Position numbers and translations under genes: made by a program. Below, in pieces: positions 16,792-25,044 of a stretch of 46,915 nucleotides of DNA. The stretch comes from Chitinophagaceae bacterium (lineage in GTDB: Bacteria > Bacteroidota > Bacteroidia > Chitinophagales > Chitinophagaceae): assembly GCA_019747705.1 (NCBI GenBank), contig JAIEQM010000020.1, positions 1 through 46,915 on the forward strand, given 5' to 3'. The notes beneath the pieces were generated by a model that saw only the letters and a program-made list of their open reading frames with translations, did no database searches and was not told the DNA's origin. How positions within the stretch are numbered: the stretch's first letter is position 1; each line of letters starts with the position of its first letter.

Positions 16792-18150
16792 ATGGATATT
16801 AAAAACAACATACTTGAAACAATTGGCAATACGCCCCTCATCCGTTTAAACAAAATCACCAAAGATTTTCCCTGCACTGTTGCGGCCAAGGTGGATTATT
16901 TCAATCCCGGCAATTCCATTAAAGACCGAATGGCTTTAAAAATGGTGGAAGTGGCTGAACAGGAAGGCAAACTTAAACCCGGCGGTACTATCATTGAAGG
17001 AACCAGTGGAAATACCGGAATGGGTTTAGCATTGGCTGCTGTTGTAAAAGGTTACAAATGCATTTTTGTTACCACTGATAAACAAAGCAAAGAAAAAGCA
17101 GATATACTCAAGGCTGTTGGTGCAGAAGTAATTGTTTGCCCCACCAATGTATTGCCGGAAGATCCGAAAAGCTATTACAGTGTGGCGGCACGCCTGGCCA
17201 AAGAAGTGCCCAACTCCATGCACATGAACCAGTATGATAACCTGGCCAACCGGCTTGCACATTATGAAACTACCGGCCCGGAAATATGGAAACAAACGGA
17301 TGGAAAAATTACCCATCTTGTTTGCACAGCAGGCACCGGCGGAACAATAACCGGCACTGCCATGTATCTCAAAGAAAAAAATCCGGACATTAAAATATGG
17401 GCTGTTGATGTGTATGGTTCATTGCTCACCAAATATTTTAAAACCGGTGAAATTGATATGAATGAAGTACACCCTTACATCAGTGAAGGTTTTGGTGAAG
17501 ATTTTGTGCCGAAGAATTATGACATGAGTGTGATTGATGAGTTTGTGCAGGTAACGGATAAAGATGGCGCAGTAATGGCCAGAAGACTGGCAAAGGAAGA
17601 AGGATTGTTTTGCGGTTACAGCGCCGGAAGCTGTTTACAGGGGTTGATGCAGTTGAAAGGAAGTTTGAAAAAAGATGACCTGGTAGTTTGCATTTTGCAT
17701 GATCATGGCAGCCGTTATGTTGCCAAAGTATATAATGATCAGTGGATGATGGAGCGTGGTTTCCTGGATGTAAAAACATTTAAAGATGTGGTTTCATCAC
17801 GTGCAAAGAACAGGCTGGTAACAGTTGAACCCACGCACACCGTTGCAGAAGCAGTGGAACTGATGAAGAAATATGATATTGACCAGGTGCCGGTAATAAA
17901 CGGGAATGGAATGATTGGCTCCGTTTCTGAAAGCGGTTTGTTTGCAAAGATTTTTTCAAACCCTGAATTAAAAAATGAAAAAGTAAGCGCTGTAATGGAA
18001 CATCCGTTTCCTGAAGTTGCTTATGATACGCCTCTGGAACGTTTAAGCTCCATGATTACTAAAGAAAATGGCGCTGTGCTAAGTAAAGATGAAGCAGGCA
18101 ATTATCATATTCTTACCAAGTATGATTTAATTCAGTCATTAACACGGTAA
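16792..18150 (+). CDS. Cystathionine beta-synthase (PLP domain plus CBS pair)
   Basis: A 452-residue protein of the beta-family PLP enzymes. The cofactor lysine is Lys44 in NSIKDRM. The substrate loop is TSGNTG (71-76), the phosphate-binding loop is GTGGT (181-185), and SAGS (277-280) contacts the pyridine nitrogen. Two CBS domains fill about residues 335-450, as in eukaryote-like cystathionine beta-synthase that condenses homocysteine with serine; a cysteine synthase activity is possible. No other transsulfuration gene is nearby. It has a -7 promoter element upstream and a strong terminator downstream. Confidence 0.92.
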   Translation: MDIKNNILETIGNTPLIRLNKITKDFPCTVAAKVDYFNPGNSIKDRMALKMVEVAEQEGKLKPGGTIIEGTSGNTGMGLALAAVVKGYKCIFVTTDKQSKEKADILKAVGAEVIVCPTNVLPEDPKSYYSVAARLAKEVPNSMHMNQYDNLANRLAHYETTGPEIWKQTDGKITHLVCTAGTGGTITGTAMYLKEKNPDIKIWAVDVYGSLLTKYFKTGEIDMNEVHPYISEGFGEDFVPKNYDMSVIDEFVQVTDKDGAVMARRLAKEEGLFCGYSAGSCLQGLMQLKGSLKKDDLVVCILHDHGSRYVAKVYNDQWMMERGFLDVKTFKDVVSSRAKNRLVTVEPTHTVAEAVELMKKYDIDQVPVINGNGMIGSVSESGLFAKIFSNPELKNEKVSAVMEHPFPEVAYDTPLERLSSMITKENGAVLSKDEAGNYHILTKYDLIQSLTR

Positions 18151-18172
18151 TTTCAGAGCTTATACAATCTTA

Positions 18173-18209
18173 ACAAAGCCTTCAGTAATCATTGAAGGCT
18201 TTGTTTTTT
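18173..18209 (+). terminator. Terminator of the cystathionine beta-synthase gene
   Basis: A 12-bp perfect stem (ACAAAGCCTTCA and its complement) with an 8-nt loop, followed by six T. Confidence 0.9.
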
Positions 18210-18283
18210 ATCCAACTCAGTCTGAAAAAAGGAAATATGCCTGTCTTTTAAACGTAGAATTACGAGTAATTTTTTAGGAGCTA

Positions 18284-18291
18284 TACGTTTG
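18284..18291 (+). promoter_or_regulatory. Promoter -7 element of the candidate RNA
   Basis: TACGTTTG matches TAnnTTTG exactly and is followed by CAGCGG, the same downstream context as other promoters in this window. It lies inside the gene-free stretch, just after a small hairpin at 18260-18273. Confidence 0.5.
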
Positions 18292-18297
18292 CAGCGG

Positions 18298-18736
18298 TAA
18301 ATACTGATACGTTAAAATTGAGAAGTTGTGCTCTTGTGCACAATAAACTGCAAGGCTACTTTTGTACCGGAAGTTGATTGATAACACAATCAACAACTAA
18401 CCTTCGGAAAACACTTAGAAGAAATATCCAAATCCATTGGAAAATCAGAATGAAAAATCCAATATCGGTCAACTTCCAATTTTTAAAAATAGATTTGACC
18501 CGTACCTGTAAGAAAACCAGAATCGTTGAAAAATCCAAGAGTCCAAAAACCAGTTGCCAAAACCGAAAGAAAAAAACCAAAATCTGAATCCTGAAAAACC
18601 GAACTAAAGCCGACCGCATCAGAATCTTCTGAACACGGAACCAAGAGAACTAAAAGAGGCTAAAAAAGATCTGGATCCTAGCGAAAAACCAAAAAACCTG
18701 AAAAATCCATGTCCGTGAAATCCAGATCTTTTTTTC
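18298..18736 (+). ncRNA. Candidate structured A-rich non-coding RNA (about 440 nt)
   Basis: The stretch from the terminator at 18209 to the gene at 18880 holds no convincing coding frame. The unit starts just after a perfect -7 element. It has a hairpin at 18326-18343 (TTGTGC/GCACAA) and an extended imperfect hairpin at 18367-18406 whose core is TTGATTG/CAATCAA. A strongly A-rich body (18410-18660) follows, in which single-stranded tracts of the form AAAAAYC recur. It ends in a 14-bp perfect stem (18663-18676 with 18720-18733) running into seven T. The 43-nt loop of that stem is itself A-rich. It does not show tmRNA, RNase P, SRP or known 6S landmarks. Alternatives are a decayed lysine-rich gene or a long leader of the next gene; the terminator argues against the latter. 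Confidence 0.45.
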
Positions 18737-18796
18737 TATTTATTCAAACCAGCATCCAATATTCCTGAATAAGCTGAAAAGAAGAAATTAAAATCC

Positions 18797-18821
18797 GGTT
18801 CACCAGAAGCTTACCTGAACC
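18797..18821 (+). other. Hairpin upstream of the metal-receptor-like gene
   Basis: GGTTCA (18797-18802) pairs with TGAACC (18816-18821) in otherwise A-rich sequence, 58 bases before the next ATG. The rest of 18737-18879 shows nothing else, apart from TTAATTTG near 18863, which is close to a -7 element. Confidence 0.35.
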
Positions 18822-18879
18822 ACAAACTAAACGCACAACACCCGGAACCGCTTTAAATTAATTAATTTGCCTGTTTGTA

Positions 18880-19683
18880 ATGAGCATGAACGTTCAGCAT
18901 CAAACAGGCAAATTTCTTTTTACACCCCCGCCCCGGCGGATAGTTTCATTGGTTCCTTCCATTACTGAACTGCTTTATGATTTGGAGCTGCAGGAAGAAG
19001 TTGCGGGCATTACCAAATTTTGTGTTCACCCGAAGCAATGGTTTCAAACAAAAACAAGGATTGGTGGCACCAAAAGCATTCATCCTGAAAAAATAAAACT
19101 ACTTAGCCCCGATTTGATTTTTGCCAACAAAGAAGAAAATGTAAAAGAGCAGGTGGAGGCATTGGCCCAATTCTGTACTGTTCATATAACTGACATCAGA
19201 ACCATTGAAGATGCGTATGATATGATTACAAAAGTTGGTGAACTTACCGGCAAAGAAGACAGAGCAAATATGATCTTAAAGAAAATCAAAACAGGCTTTG
19301 ATACAATTCAAATTACAGATCAGCTCAGGGCCATTTATCTCATCTGGCAAAAGCCTTTTATGAGCGTGGGTGGTGATACGTTCATCAGCAGTATGATGGA
19401 AGCAGCAGGTTTTATTAATCTTTTAAAAGATAAAACCCGTTATCCTGAATTAACAGTTGATGAAATAACGGAACTGCAACCGGATGTGGTGCTGCTTTCT
19501 TCTGAACCCTTTCCGTTTCAACAAAAACATATTAAGGAGTTAGAGCGTTTAACCCGCATCCGGAAAATTGTTTTAGCTGATGGCGAAATCTTCAGTTGGT
19601 ATGGCAGCCGCATGCTTTATGCACCCCGGTATTTTGCCAAACTCAGAGAAAGCTTATTTTTAAGCGATGAAGCTGCTGCTTAA
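18880..19683 (+). CDS. Helical-backbone metal receptor (BtuF/FecB-like binding protein) without signal peptide
   Basis: A 267-residue protein with the fold pattern of class III periplasmic binding proteins: RRIVSLVPSITELLYDLELQEEVAGITKFC at the N-terminus, then GGTKSIHPEKIKLLSPDLIFANKEEN, and a C-terminal half with MSVGGDTFISSMMEAAGF and ELQPDVVLLSSEPFPF. Related proteins bind cobalamin or ferric siderophores. There is no signal peptide and no permease or ATPase gene beside it, so it may be cytoplasmic or a divergent family member. It overlaps the next gene by 17 bases, implying translational coupling. Confidence 0.82.
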   Translation: MSMNVQHQTGKFLFTPPPRRIVSLVPSITELLYDLELQEEVAGITKFCVHPKQWFQTKTRIGGTKSIHPEKIKLLSPDLIFANKEENVKEQVEALAQFCTVHITDIRTIEDAYDMITKVGELTGKEDRANMILKKIKTGFDTIQITDQLRAIYLIWQKPFMSVGGDTFISSMMEAAGFINLLKDKTRYPELTVDEITELQPDVVLLSSEPFPFQQKHIKELERLTRIRKIVLADGEIFSWYGSRMLYAPRYFAKLRESLFLSDEAAA

Positions 19684-21190
19684 ATACAACCTGTTTATTT
19701 CCATTTTACTGTATTGCATCCTGTTTGTTGTACTCTGGCCCTTGTACAGGTATGTGTTTGATGTGGACGGAATTGGATATGCCATGGTGGCCAAACGCCT
19801 TGCCGCCGGCGATTATGCCAATGCTGTAAATGGTTACTGGAGCCCGCTGCACAGTTGGCTGGTACTGCCATTGATAAAGGCTGGTTTAACAGCTATTAAT
19901 GCCTTTCATGTTTCCAATGCTGTAATTGCAATAACAGTTTTGATCATCTTCAAAAAGTTACTTTTAAAATTTTCATTGAATCCTGTTCATGAAACATGTG
20001 TATTATTTACGGCTGTAATTATGCTTTTGCAGTACAGCTATTTTGAACTGGCGGCTGATATACTTCTGGTTCCGTTTCTTCTGTTATACATTCTTCTTAT
20101 TACAAGAGATGATTTTTATACCAGCATCAAAGTGCAGGTGTATTGCGCCCTTGTTGCCACACTTGCCTATTTTGCCAAAGCTTATGCATTACCGTTTATA
20201 CTGCTGATGCATACTGCTTTGTTTGTTCATCATGGCTGGCTGATGAAGAAATATTACATAAAACAATGGATGGTGTTTGTGTTGCTGCTGATGGTTTGCT
20301 GCAGCCCCTGGTTTGTGTTATTGTACAACAAATATCAATTCTTAACATTTGGCACTTCAGGCAAACTTACATGGACATGGTACCTTGGGGGAGCCGTTAA
20401 CACAACTGATTTTTTCTGGTCGCCTTCGTTACCCAATTCACCTGCATGGTGGGAAGACCCTTATTATTCACAGGATGGTTATCTTACTATGTTCAGTTCT
20501 CCAGGAATGTTTCTGCATCAACTAAGGGTAATTGCATTTAACTTTCAGCAACTGCTTAAAACATATATGGATCTTTCGGTTTTTGCTCCGGCTATTGTTA
20601 TGTACTTTTTTCTGAAATCCATCCGCCCATCCAATACTTTTTTCCAAAAACTGCTGTTGCTTACAATATTGTTTCCGCTGGCTTATTTACTGATTCATGT
20701 AGAAACCAGGTTCTTCTGGGTTTTTGGTCTTTTGTTTTTAGCAGCAGGCATTCCTCTATTGTATGACGTGTATAAAAGTGCTGCGCCAAACAAATGGATA
20801 CAATATTTGTTGCCCGTTCTTTTATGTCTTAGCTTTTTAATTGAACCGGTAAATATTTTAAAGGACAGCGCTTATGGCGGCAAACAAACTTTTGAAACAG
20901 CAGCGTATTTAAAAGAGCATTCGCTGCAAAATGGATTTACTTCCAATAAATTTGCTTCTGAATGCGAGGTGATGGCTTTTTTTGCTGAAGGAACCTATTT
21001 TTATATTAACCAGCGCAACTACAGTTATGAACAATTAAAGACCGAAATGGCAAAACACAATATCCAAACTTTTCTTTTTTATTTTGAGTTTGAACATGAG
21101 AAAACGGGAGCCATTAACGAACTTACAAAAGACAATCAATTCAGATATGAACAGGTAAAAAAAGGGCTGCTGGTGTTTATCAAACAATAG
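19667..21190 (+). CDS. GT-C type membrane glycosyltransferase-like protein
   Basis: A 507-residue polytopic protein with about eleven hydrophobic segments. After the first segment comes an acidic loop (VFDVDGIGYAMVAKRLAAGDY), which matches the Asp-containing periplasmic loop of ArnT/PMT-type lipid-linked sugar transferases, followed by NGYWSPLHSWL. The last 110 residues are a soluble periplasmic domain. It starts inside the 3' end of the preceding binding-protein gene. The sugar, lipid carrier and acceptor are unknown. Confidence 0.78.
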   Translation: MKLLLKYNLFISILLYCILFVVLWPLYRYVFDVDGIGYAMVAKRLAAGDYANAVNGYWSPLHSWLVLPLIKAGLTAINAFHVSNAVIAITVLIIFKKLLLKFSLNPVHETCVLFTAVIMLLQYSYFELAADILLVPFLLLYILLITRDDFYTSIKVQVYCALVATLAYFAKAYALPFILLMHTALFVHHGWLMKKYYIKQWMVFVLLLMVCCSPWFVLLYNKYQFLTFGTSGKLTWTWYLGGAVNTTDFFWSPSLPNSPAWWEDPYYSQDGYLTMFSSPGMFLHQLRVIAFNFQQLLKTYMDLSVFAPAIVMYFFLKSIRPSNTFFQKLLLLTILFPLAYLLIHVETRFFWVFGLLFLAAGIPLLYDVYKSAAPNKWIQYLLPVLLCLSFLIEPVNILKDSAYGGKQTFETAAYLKEHSLQNGFTSNKFASECEVMAFFAEGTYFYINQRNYSYEQLKTEMAKHNIQTFLFYFEFEHEKTGAINELTKDNQFRYEQVKKGLLVFIKQ

Positions 21191-21221
21191 GTTCTCTCTA
21201 AAACAGTAACTAACGGGCGCT

Positions 21222-21252
21222 TTTGTTCATTTTCACAGTTTAACTATCTTAG
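21222..21252 (+). promoter_or_regulatory. Promoter of the class II aldolase gene
   Basis: TTTG (21222-21225) and TATCTTAG (21245-21252) are separated by 19 bases, matching the Bacteroidetes -33/-7 promoter layout with one mismatch in the -7 box. The ATG is 41 bases further on. Confidence 0.6.
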
Positions 21253-21293
21253 CGGCTCTTAAAATCGAAAACTTACACTTTAAAACTACAATC

Positions 21294-22361
21294 ATGGGCA
21301 AATACAGAGCAGGGGTACTTTATGGCGCTGAACTGGAAGCATTATTAAACGATGCTAAAGACAACCAGTTTGCTTTACCTGCGGTAAACACTATTGGAAC
21401 CAATACCATTAATGGAGTGCTGGAAACAGCAGCCAAAGTAAACTCGCCTGTAATCATCCAGTTTTCAAATGGTGGCGCACAGTTTATTGCAGGTAAGGGA
21501 ATGCCCAATGACAAGTTACAGGGAAATATCAGCGGCGCCATCAGTGGTGCATTGCATATTCATAATGTAGCCAAATATTATGGCGTGCCGGTAGTGTTGC
21601 ATACTGACCATGCAGCTAAAAAATGGCTGCCCTGGATCAGCGGGTTGATTGATGCAGGCATTGAATTCAATAAAGAAAAAGGACAGCCCCTCTTCTCTTC
21701 TCACATGCTTGATCTGAGTGAAGAACCAATAGAAGAAAATATTCATACATCTGTTGAATTTTTTAAACGCATGCAGCCCCTGGGCATGGCCATTGAAATT
21801 GAACTGGGTGTAACCGGTGGTGAAGAAGATGGCGTGGATAACAGTGATGTGGATAATGAAAAACTTTACACACAACCGGCACATGTGGCATATGCATTTA
21901 CAGAATTGAGTAAGGTGGGCAAAATGTTTACAGTTGCTGCTGCTTTTGGTAATGTGCATGGCGTGTATAAACCGGGCAACGTGCAACTGCGCCCGGAAAT
22001 TTTGCACAACAGCCAGGTGTATATTGAAAAAGAATTGAAGACAGGGCCAAAACCTGTTTTCTTTGTATTTCATGGCGGAAGCGGCTCACCGCAGCATCAA
22101 ATTCGTGAAGCCATCAGCTATGGTGCTATTAAAATGAATATTGATACGGATTTGCAATGGGCTTTCTGGGAAGGTGTGCTGAATAACTACAAAAAGAATG
22201 AAGCCTATTTACAGGGACAATTAGGAAACCCTGAAGGGCCTGACAGTCCGAATAAAAAACATTACGACCCACGTGTGTGGCTGCGTAAAGGTGAAGAAAG
22301 TTTTATTAAACGTTTGGAAGTGGCGTTTGAAGATTTGAATTGTATAAACAGGAATGCGTAG
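21294..22361 (+). CDS. fbaA: Class II fructose-bisphosphate aldolase
   Basis: A 355-residue zinc aldolase of glycolysis and gluconeogenesis, splitting fructose 1,6-bisphosphate into DHAP and glyceraldehyde 3-phosphate. Landmarks are VLHTDHAAK (catalytic Asp105 and zinc ligand His106), IEIELGVTGGEEDGVDN with the conserved glutamates, GNVHGVYKPGN, and FVFHGGSGS, which carries a further zinc histidine and the phosphate loop. The length and order fit the FbaA (class IIA) type. Single gene with its own promoter. Confidence 0.96.
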   Translation: MGKYRAGVLYGAELEALLNDAKDNQFALPAVNTIGTNTINGVLETAAKVNSPVIIQFSNGGAQFIAGKGMPNDKLQGNISGAISGALHIHNVAKYYGVPVVLHTDHAAKKWLPWISGLIDAGIEFNKEKGQPLFSSHMLDLSEEPIEENIHTSVEFFKRMQPLGMAIEIELGVTGGEEDGVDNSDVDNEKLYTQPAHVAYAFTELSKVGKMFTVAAAFGNVHGVYKPGNVQLRPEILHNSQVYIEKELKTGPKPVFFVFHGGSGSPQHQIREAISYGAIKMNIDTDLQWAFWEGVLNNYKKNEAYLQGQLGNPEGPDSPNKKHYDPRVWLRKGEESFIKRLEVAFEDLNCINRNA

Positions 22362-22463
22362 AAGCTACTGCCCTCACTTAGTACAGCGCAGAACTGAATA
22401 GCACGGCTAACTTTTTTTTGAATATTTAAGTTCTTTTGGAGAGTTTTAAAATGTACTGAGCAA

Positions 22464-22561
22464 TATGTTTATCCCCTCCCCGGAGGGGAGCAGAGTGATA
22501 AACATAAACGTTGATTGAAAGGGGTGGGTGCCCAATAGAATTAAAAACGTACAAGAGTGCG
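22464..22561. repeat. Interspersed repeat family B, copy 1
   Basis: About 98 bp of intergenic sequence is repeated in inverted orientation at 29031-29130 at roughly 85 percent identity by eye. It contains a hairpin CCCCTCC/GGAGGGG and the shared core ACGTTGATTGAAAGGGGTG. The rest of the 22362-22653 gap shows no gene or further feature. Confidence 0.8.
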
Positions 22562-22653
22562 AATCATTCACTGGATGATTCGAAGGCAACAGAAGCCACA
22601 TAAATTTACAATAGCCGGTAACAAAAAAATATTCTGCATTCAAATAAAAACGA

Positions 22654-23568
22654 ATGGCGAAAAAAGAAGAAGATATTGAAAAGAATTTAACAGGCGAAGA
22701 TTTGCCTGAACAGGATGCAAAATCAGGCTGGTTTAAGCGTGTTCAAAAAGGGATCTTAACGCAAACGTCTGACAAGAAAGAAATTCAGGAAGGTTTGTGG
22801 AGTAAGTGCCCTGAGTGTAAGTACACCTGCACTACACAGGAACTTGCAGAAAATAAGTTTGTATGTCCGCAATGCAATTATCATCACCGCATTGGCAGTG
22901 CAGAGTATTATGATATTTTATTTGATGGTGATGAATATACAGAGTTGTTCGATAACATCCGCTCCAAAGATTATCTGGAGTTTACTGATTTAAAACCGTA
23001 TGGTAAACGTCTGGAAGAAATTTGGAAGAAAACCGATTTGCATGATTCCATACGTGTAGCCGTTGGAAAAATAAAGGACGAAGAAGCTGTGGTATGCTGT
23101 ATGGATTTTGATTTCATAGGCGGCTCACTGGGTAGTGTGATGGGCGAAAAAATTTCCAGGGCTGTTGATTATTGCCTGCAGCATAAATTACCACTACTGA
23201 TGATTTGCAAAAGTGGCGGTGCCCGTATGATGGAAAGTGCATTTTCACTGATGCAACTGGCAAAGATCAGCGGTAAGCTCACACAAATGAGTGATGCAAA
23301 ACTCCCTTATCTTACAGTGCTCACTGACCCAACTTTTGGCGGTGTTACAGCAAGTTTTGGTATGCTGGGCGATTTGAATATTGGCGAGCCCGGTGCATTG
23401 ATTGGCTTTGCAGGTCCCCGTGTAATTAAAGAAACCATCAAGAAAGATTTGCCCGAAGGTTTTCAGCGCAGCGAATTTTTACTGGAGCATGGATTTTTGG
23501 ATATGATTATTGACCGCAAAGAGCTGAAAGAAAAGCTGAGTAAGATTTTGGTGTTGTTCAGAAGTTAA
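22654..23568 (+). CDS. accD: Acetyl-CoA carboxylase carboxyltransferase subunit beta
   Basis: A 304-residue cytoplasmic protein that, with AccA, transfers the carboxyl group from carboxybiotin to acetyl-CoA in fatty-acid synthesis. A four-cysteine zinc ribbon stands at the N-terminus (Cys52, 55, 71, 74). The crotonase-like core follows with ICKSGGARMMES and LTDPTFGGVTASF (oxyanion and CoA-binding loops) and GALIGFAGPRVI. Normal length. The gene lies 70 bases upstream of smpB on the same strand and may be co-transcribed; accA is not in the window. Confidence 0.96.
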   Translation: MAKKEEDIEKNLTGEDLPEQDAKSGWFKRVQKGILTQTSDKKEIQEGLWSKCPECKYTCTTQELAENKFVCPQCNYHHRIGSAEYYDILFDGDEYTELFDNIRSKDYLEFTDLKPYGKRLEEIWKKTDLHDSIRVAVGKIKDEEAVVCCMDFDFIGGSLGSVMGEKISRAVDYCLQHKLPLLMICKSGGARMMESAFSLMQLAKISGKLTQMSDAKLPYLTVLTDPTFGGVTASFGMLGDLNIGEPGALIGFAGPRVIKETIKKDLPEGFQRSEFLLEHGFLDMIIDRKELKEKLSKILVLFRS

Positions 23569-23638
23569 TTGAATGATGATTGATATGGCAATCAGCTTTT
23601 GTTTTGCACATGGCTGATTGCTTTTTTATTTTTATTAT

Positions 23639-24073
23639 ATGGAATTAAAAAACCGCTCTGCTTTTCATGAATATGCGTTCGACGATCAACTCGTTGCAGG
23701 AATGGTATTGGCCGGAACGGAAGTAAAATCCATACGTGAAGGAAAAGTGAGCTTCTCTGATGCTTACTGTTTTTTTCATAAAGGTGAACTATGGATCAAA
23801 GGGTTGCATATTGCTGAATACAAATTCGGCACGGCCAATAATCATATGGCGGTACACGACCGGAAACTGCTGCTCAATAAAAAAGAATTAAAGAAGTGGG
23901 AAGCAAAGCTTAAAGAAAAAGGCTACACGGTTATACCGCTTAAGATTTTTTTCAATGAAAAGAATATTGCCAAAATGGAAATTGGTTTGGGCCGTGGTAA
24001 AAAACTGCACGATAAAAGAGAAACCATCCGCAACCGTGATGTGGAAAGAGAAATGAAACGGTATGTAAAATAA
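23639..24073 (+). CDS. smpB: SsrA-binding protein
   Basis: 144 residues from the ATG at 23639; an in-frame upstream start would add seven unlikely residues. Family landmarks are NRSAFHEYAFDDQLVAGMVLAGTEVKSIREGKVSFSDAY, a middle beta-barrel, and the basic C-terminal tail GRGKKLHDKRETIRNRDVEREMKR that enters the ribosomal A site. SmpB delivers tmRNA to stalled ribosomes. The ssrA gene is not recognisable in this window. A strong terminator follows. Confidence 0.96.
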   Translation: MELKNRSAFHEYAFDDQLVAGMVLAGTEVKSIREGKVSFSDAYCFFHKGELWIKGLHIAEYKFGTANNHMAVHDRKLLLNKKELKKWEAKLKEKGYTVIPLKIFFNEKNIAKMEIGLGRGKKLHDKRETIRNRDVEREMKRYVK

Positions 24074-24076
24074 ATA

Positions 24077-24105
24077 AGCGGCGCCTCCGGCGCCGCTCCT
24101 GTTTT
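24077..24105 (+). terminator. Terminator of smpB
   Basis: A 9-bp all but GC-only stem (AGCGGCGCC and its complement) with a TCC loop, followed by CCTGTTTT. Confidence 0.8.
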
Positions 24106-24150
24106 CACATTGTGGATTGTTTTATGGCATATGTCAACTGTCGGTCATAG

Positions 24151-24252
24151 GGCAATGTCATTAAGTCAAGTACTATCGTCATTTCGACGAAGGAGAAATC
24201 TCTCAAAAATCATACTGCTTCAATTTTATGAGACCTCTCCCTGCGGTCGAGG
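24151..24252. repeat. Partial copy of the MITE-like element
   Basis: It begins with the same 15 bases, GGCAATGTCATTAAG, as the intact element at 2619. It shares the inner block GAGACCTCTCCCTGCGG (24229-24245 region) but lacks the right terminal repeat. Its left inner arm, CGTCATTTCGACGAAGGAG, is the better-preserved version of this family. It ends 15 bases from the stop of the minus-strand barrel gene. Confidence 0.75.
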
Positions 24253-24267
24253 CGAAGTAAATCTGAA

Positions 24268-24936
24268 TTAGAATTTATAAGTGATACCTGCTTTTATACC
24301 TTGATTAAAAGCACGGAAGTTTTGATTTTTATCAATACGGTTGAAACCTCTTTCAAACGCTGCATTAATACCAAAGCCATTTGCAAATTCATACCCCACA
24401 CCGCCTGTTACACCCACATCAAACCAGTTAAACTGATTCGTAATATCCAAATTGGTATTGAGCAATGAAAAACCAGGTACCGCAACATCAGCTCTTAAAT
24501 TATTCTTTGCCAAGCAGGAAACTTGCGGGCCGGCAAACAATGTGAGCCCGCCTGCAGGTTTTACTTTTATAAGTACAGAAAAATCAATATAGCTCATTTG
24601 AGCAGTGGCTCTTGCATTGAGCGCATCAATCTTTAACTGGTTAATGGTGAGATTACCTCTTAAACCATAACCTCTCTGTGTATAAGTTAAACCTGGTTCA
24701 ATGCTGATGATTTCACCAAGCGGTAAATCAACAGCGCCGCCAATATAAAAACCGGTGCGGCTTCTTGAATCAAGGATACCATTTGTTTTATCTAAAACAG
24801 AGCCGAGGGTTTGTTGTGCATCACCATTCCAGGTGGAGTTAATGATACCTGCTTTTATAACAGGTTTTAGTTGTGCAGTTGCTGCCAGACTGATGAATGA
24901 AAGAAACAGTACAGCAGGTAAAAATTTTGCTTTCAT
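24268..24936 (-). CDS. Outer membrane beta-barrel (PorT-like) protein
   Basis: A 222-residue protein with a signal peptide ending in ATAQ (about residue 22). It is built of alternating-residue strands such as FYIGGAVDLPLG, SIEPGLTYTQRGYG, SYIDFSVLIKVKP and FDVGVTGGVGYEF, and ends in a C-terminal Phe (GITYKF), the outer-membrane assembly signal. This matches the short eight-stranded barrels common in Bacteroidetes. Substrate or function unknown. Single gene on the minus strand. Confidence 0.85.
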   Translation of the reverse strand: MKAKFLPAVLFLSFISLAATAQLKPVIKAGIINSTWNGDAQQTLGSVLDKTNGILDSRSRTGFYIGGAVDLPLGEIISIEPGLTYTQRGYGLRGNLTINQLKIDALNARATAQMSYIDFSVLIKVKPAGGLTLFAGPQVSCLAKNNLRADVAVPGFSLLNTNLDITNQFNWFDVGVTGGVGYEFANGFGINAAFERGFNRIDKNQNFRAFNQGIKAGITYKF

Positions 24937-25044
24937 ATAATTGGTTACAGGTTTTTTAATGGCCTGTTACCAATCAGGATTGAAAAGCACAGTCAAAGGT
25001 TTCAACAGGATTCTAAAGTTTTGTTAACTCATTCAGAATGATAC

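Noticed and set aside
18378..18587. 69-codon basic open frame inside the A-rich region
   Set aside because: Composition follows the A-rich DNA (Lys, Arg, Asn, Thr runs), there is no family pattern, and it lies within predicted hairpins; treated as part of the candidate RNA.
18298..18736. tmRNA, RNase P RNA or SRP RNA
   Set aside because: No tRNA-like ends, tag frame, or conserved RNase P/SRP blocks; only the length and position are similar.
22446..22643. Frames at 22446-22643 (minus) and 29022-29222 (plus) sharing HPFQSTFMF
   Set aside because: The shared peptide is only the translation of the inverted repeat family B, not a protein family.
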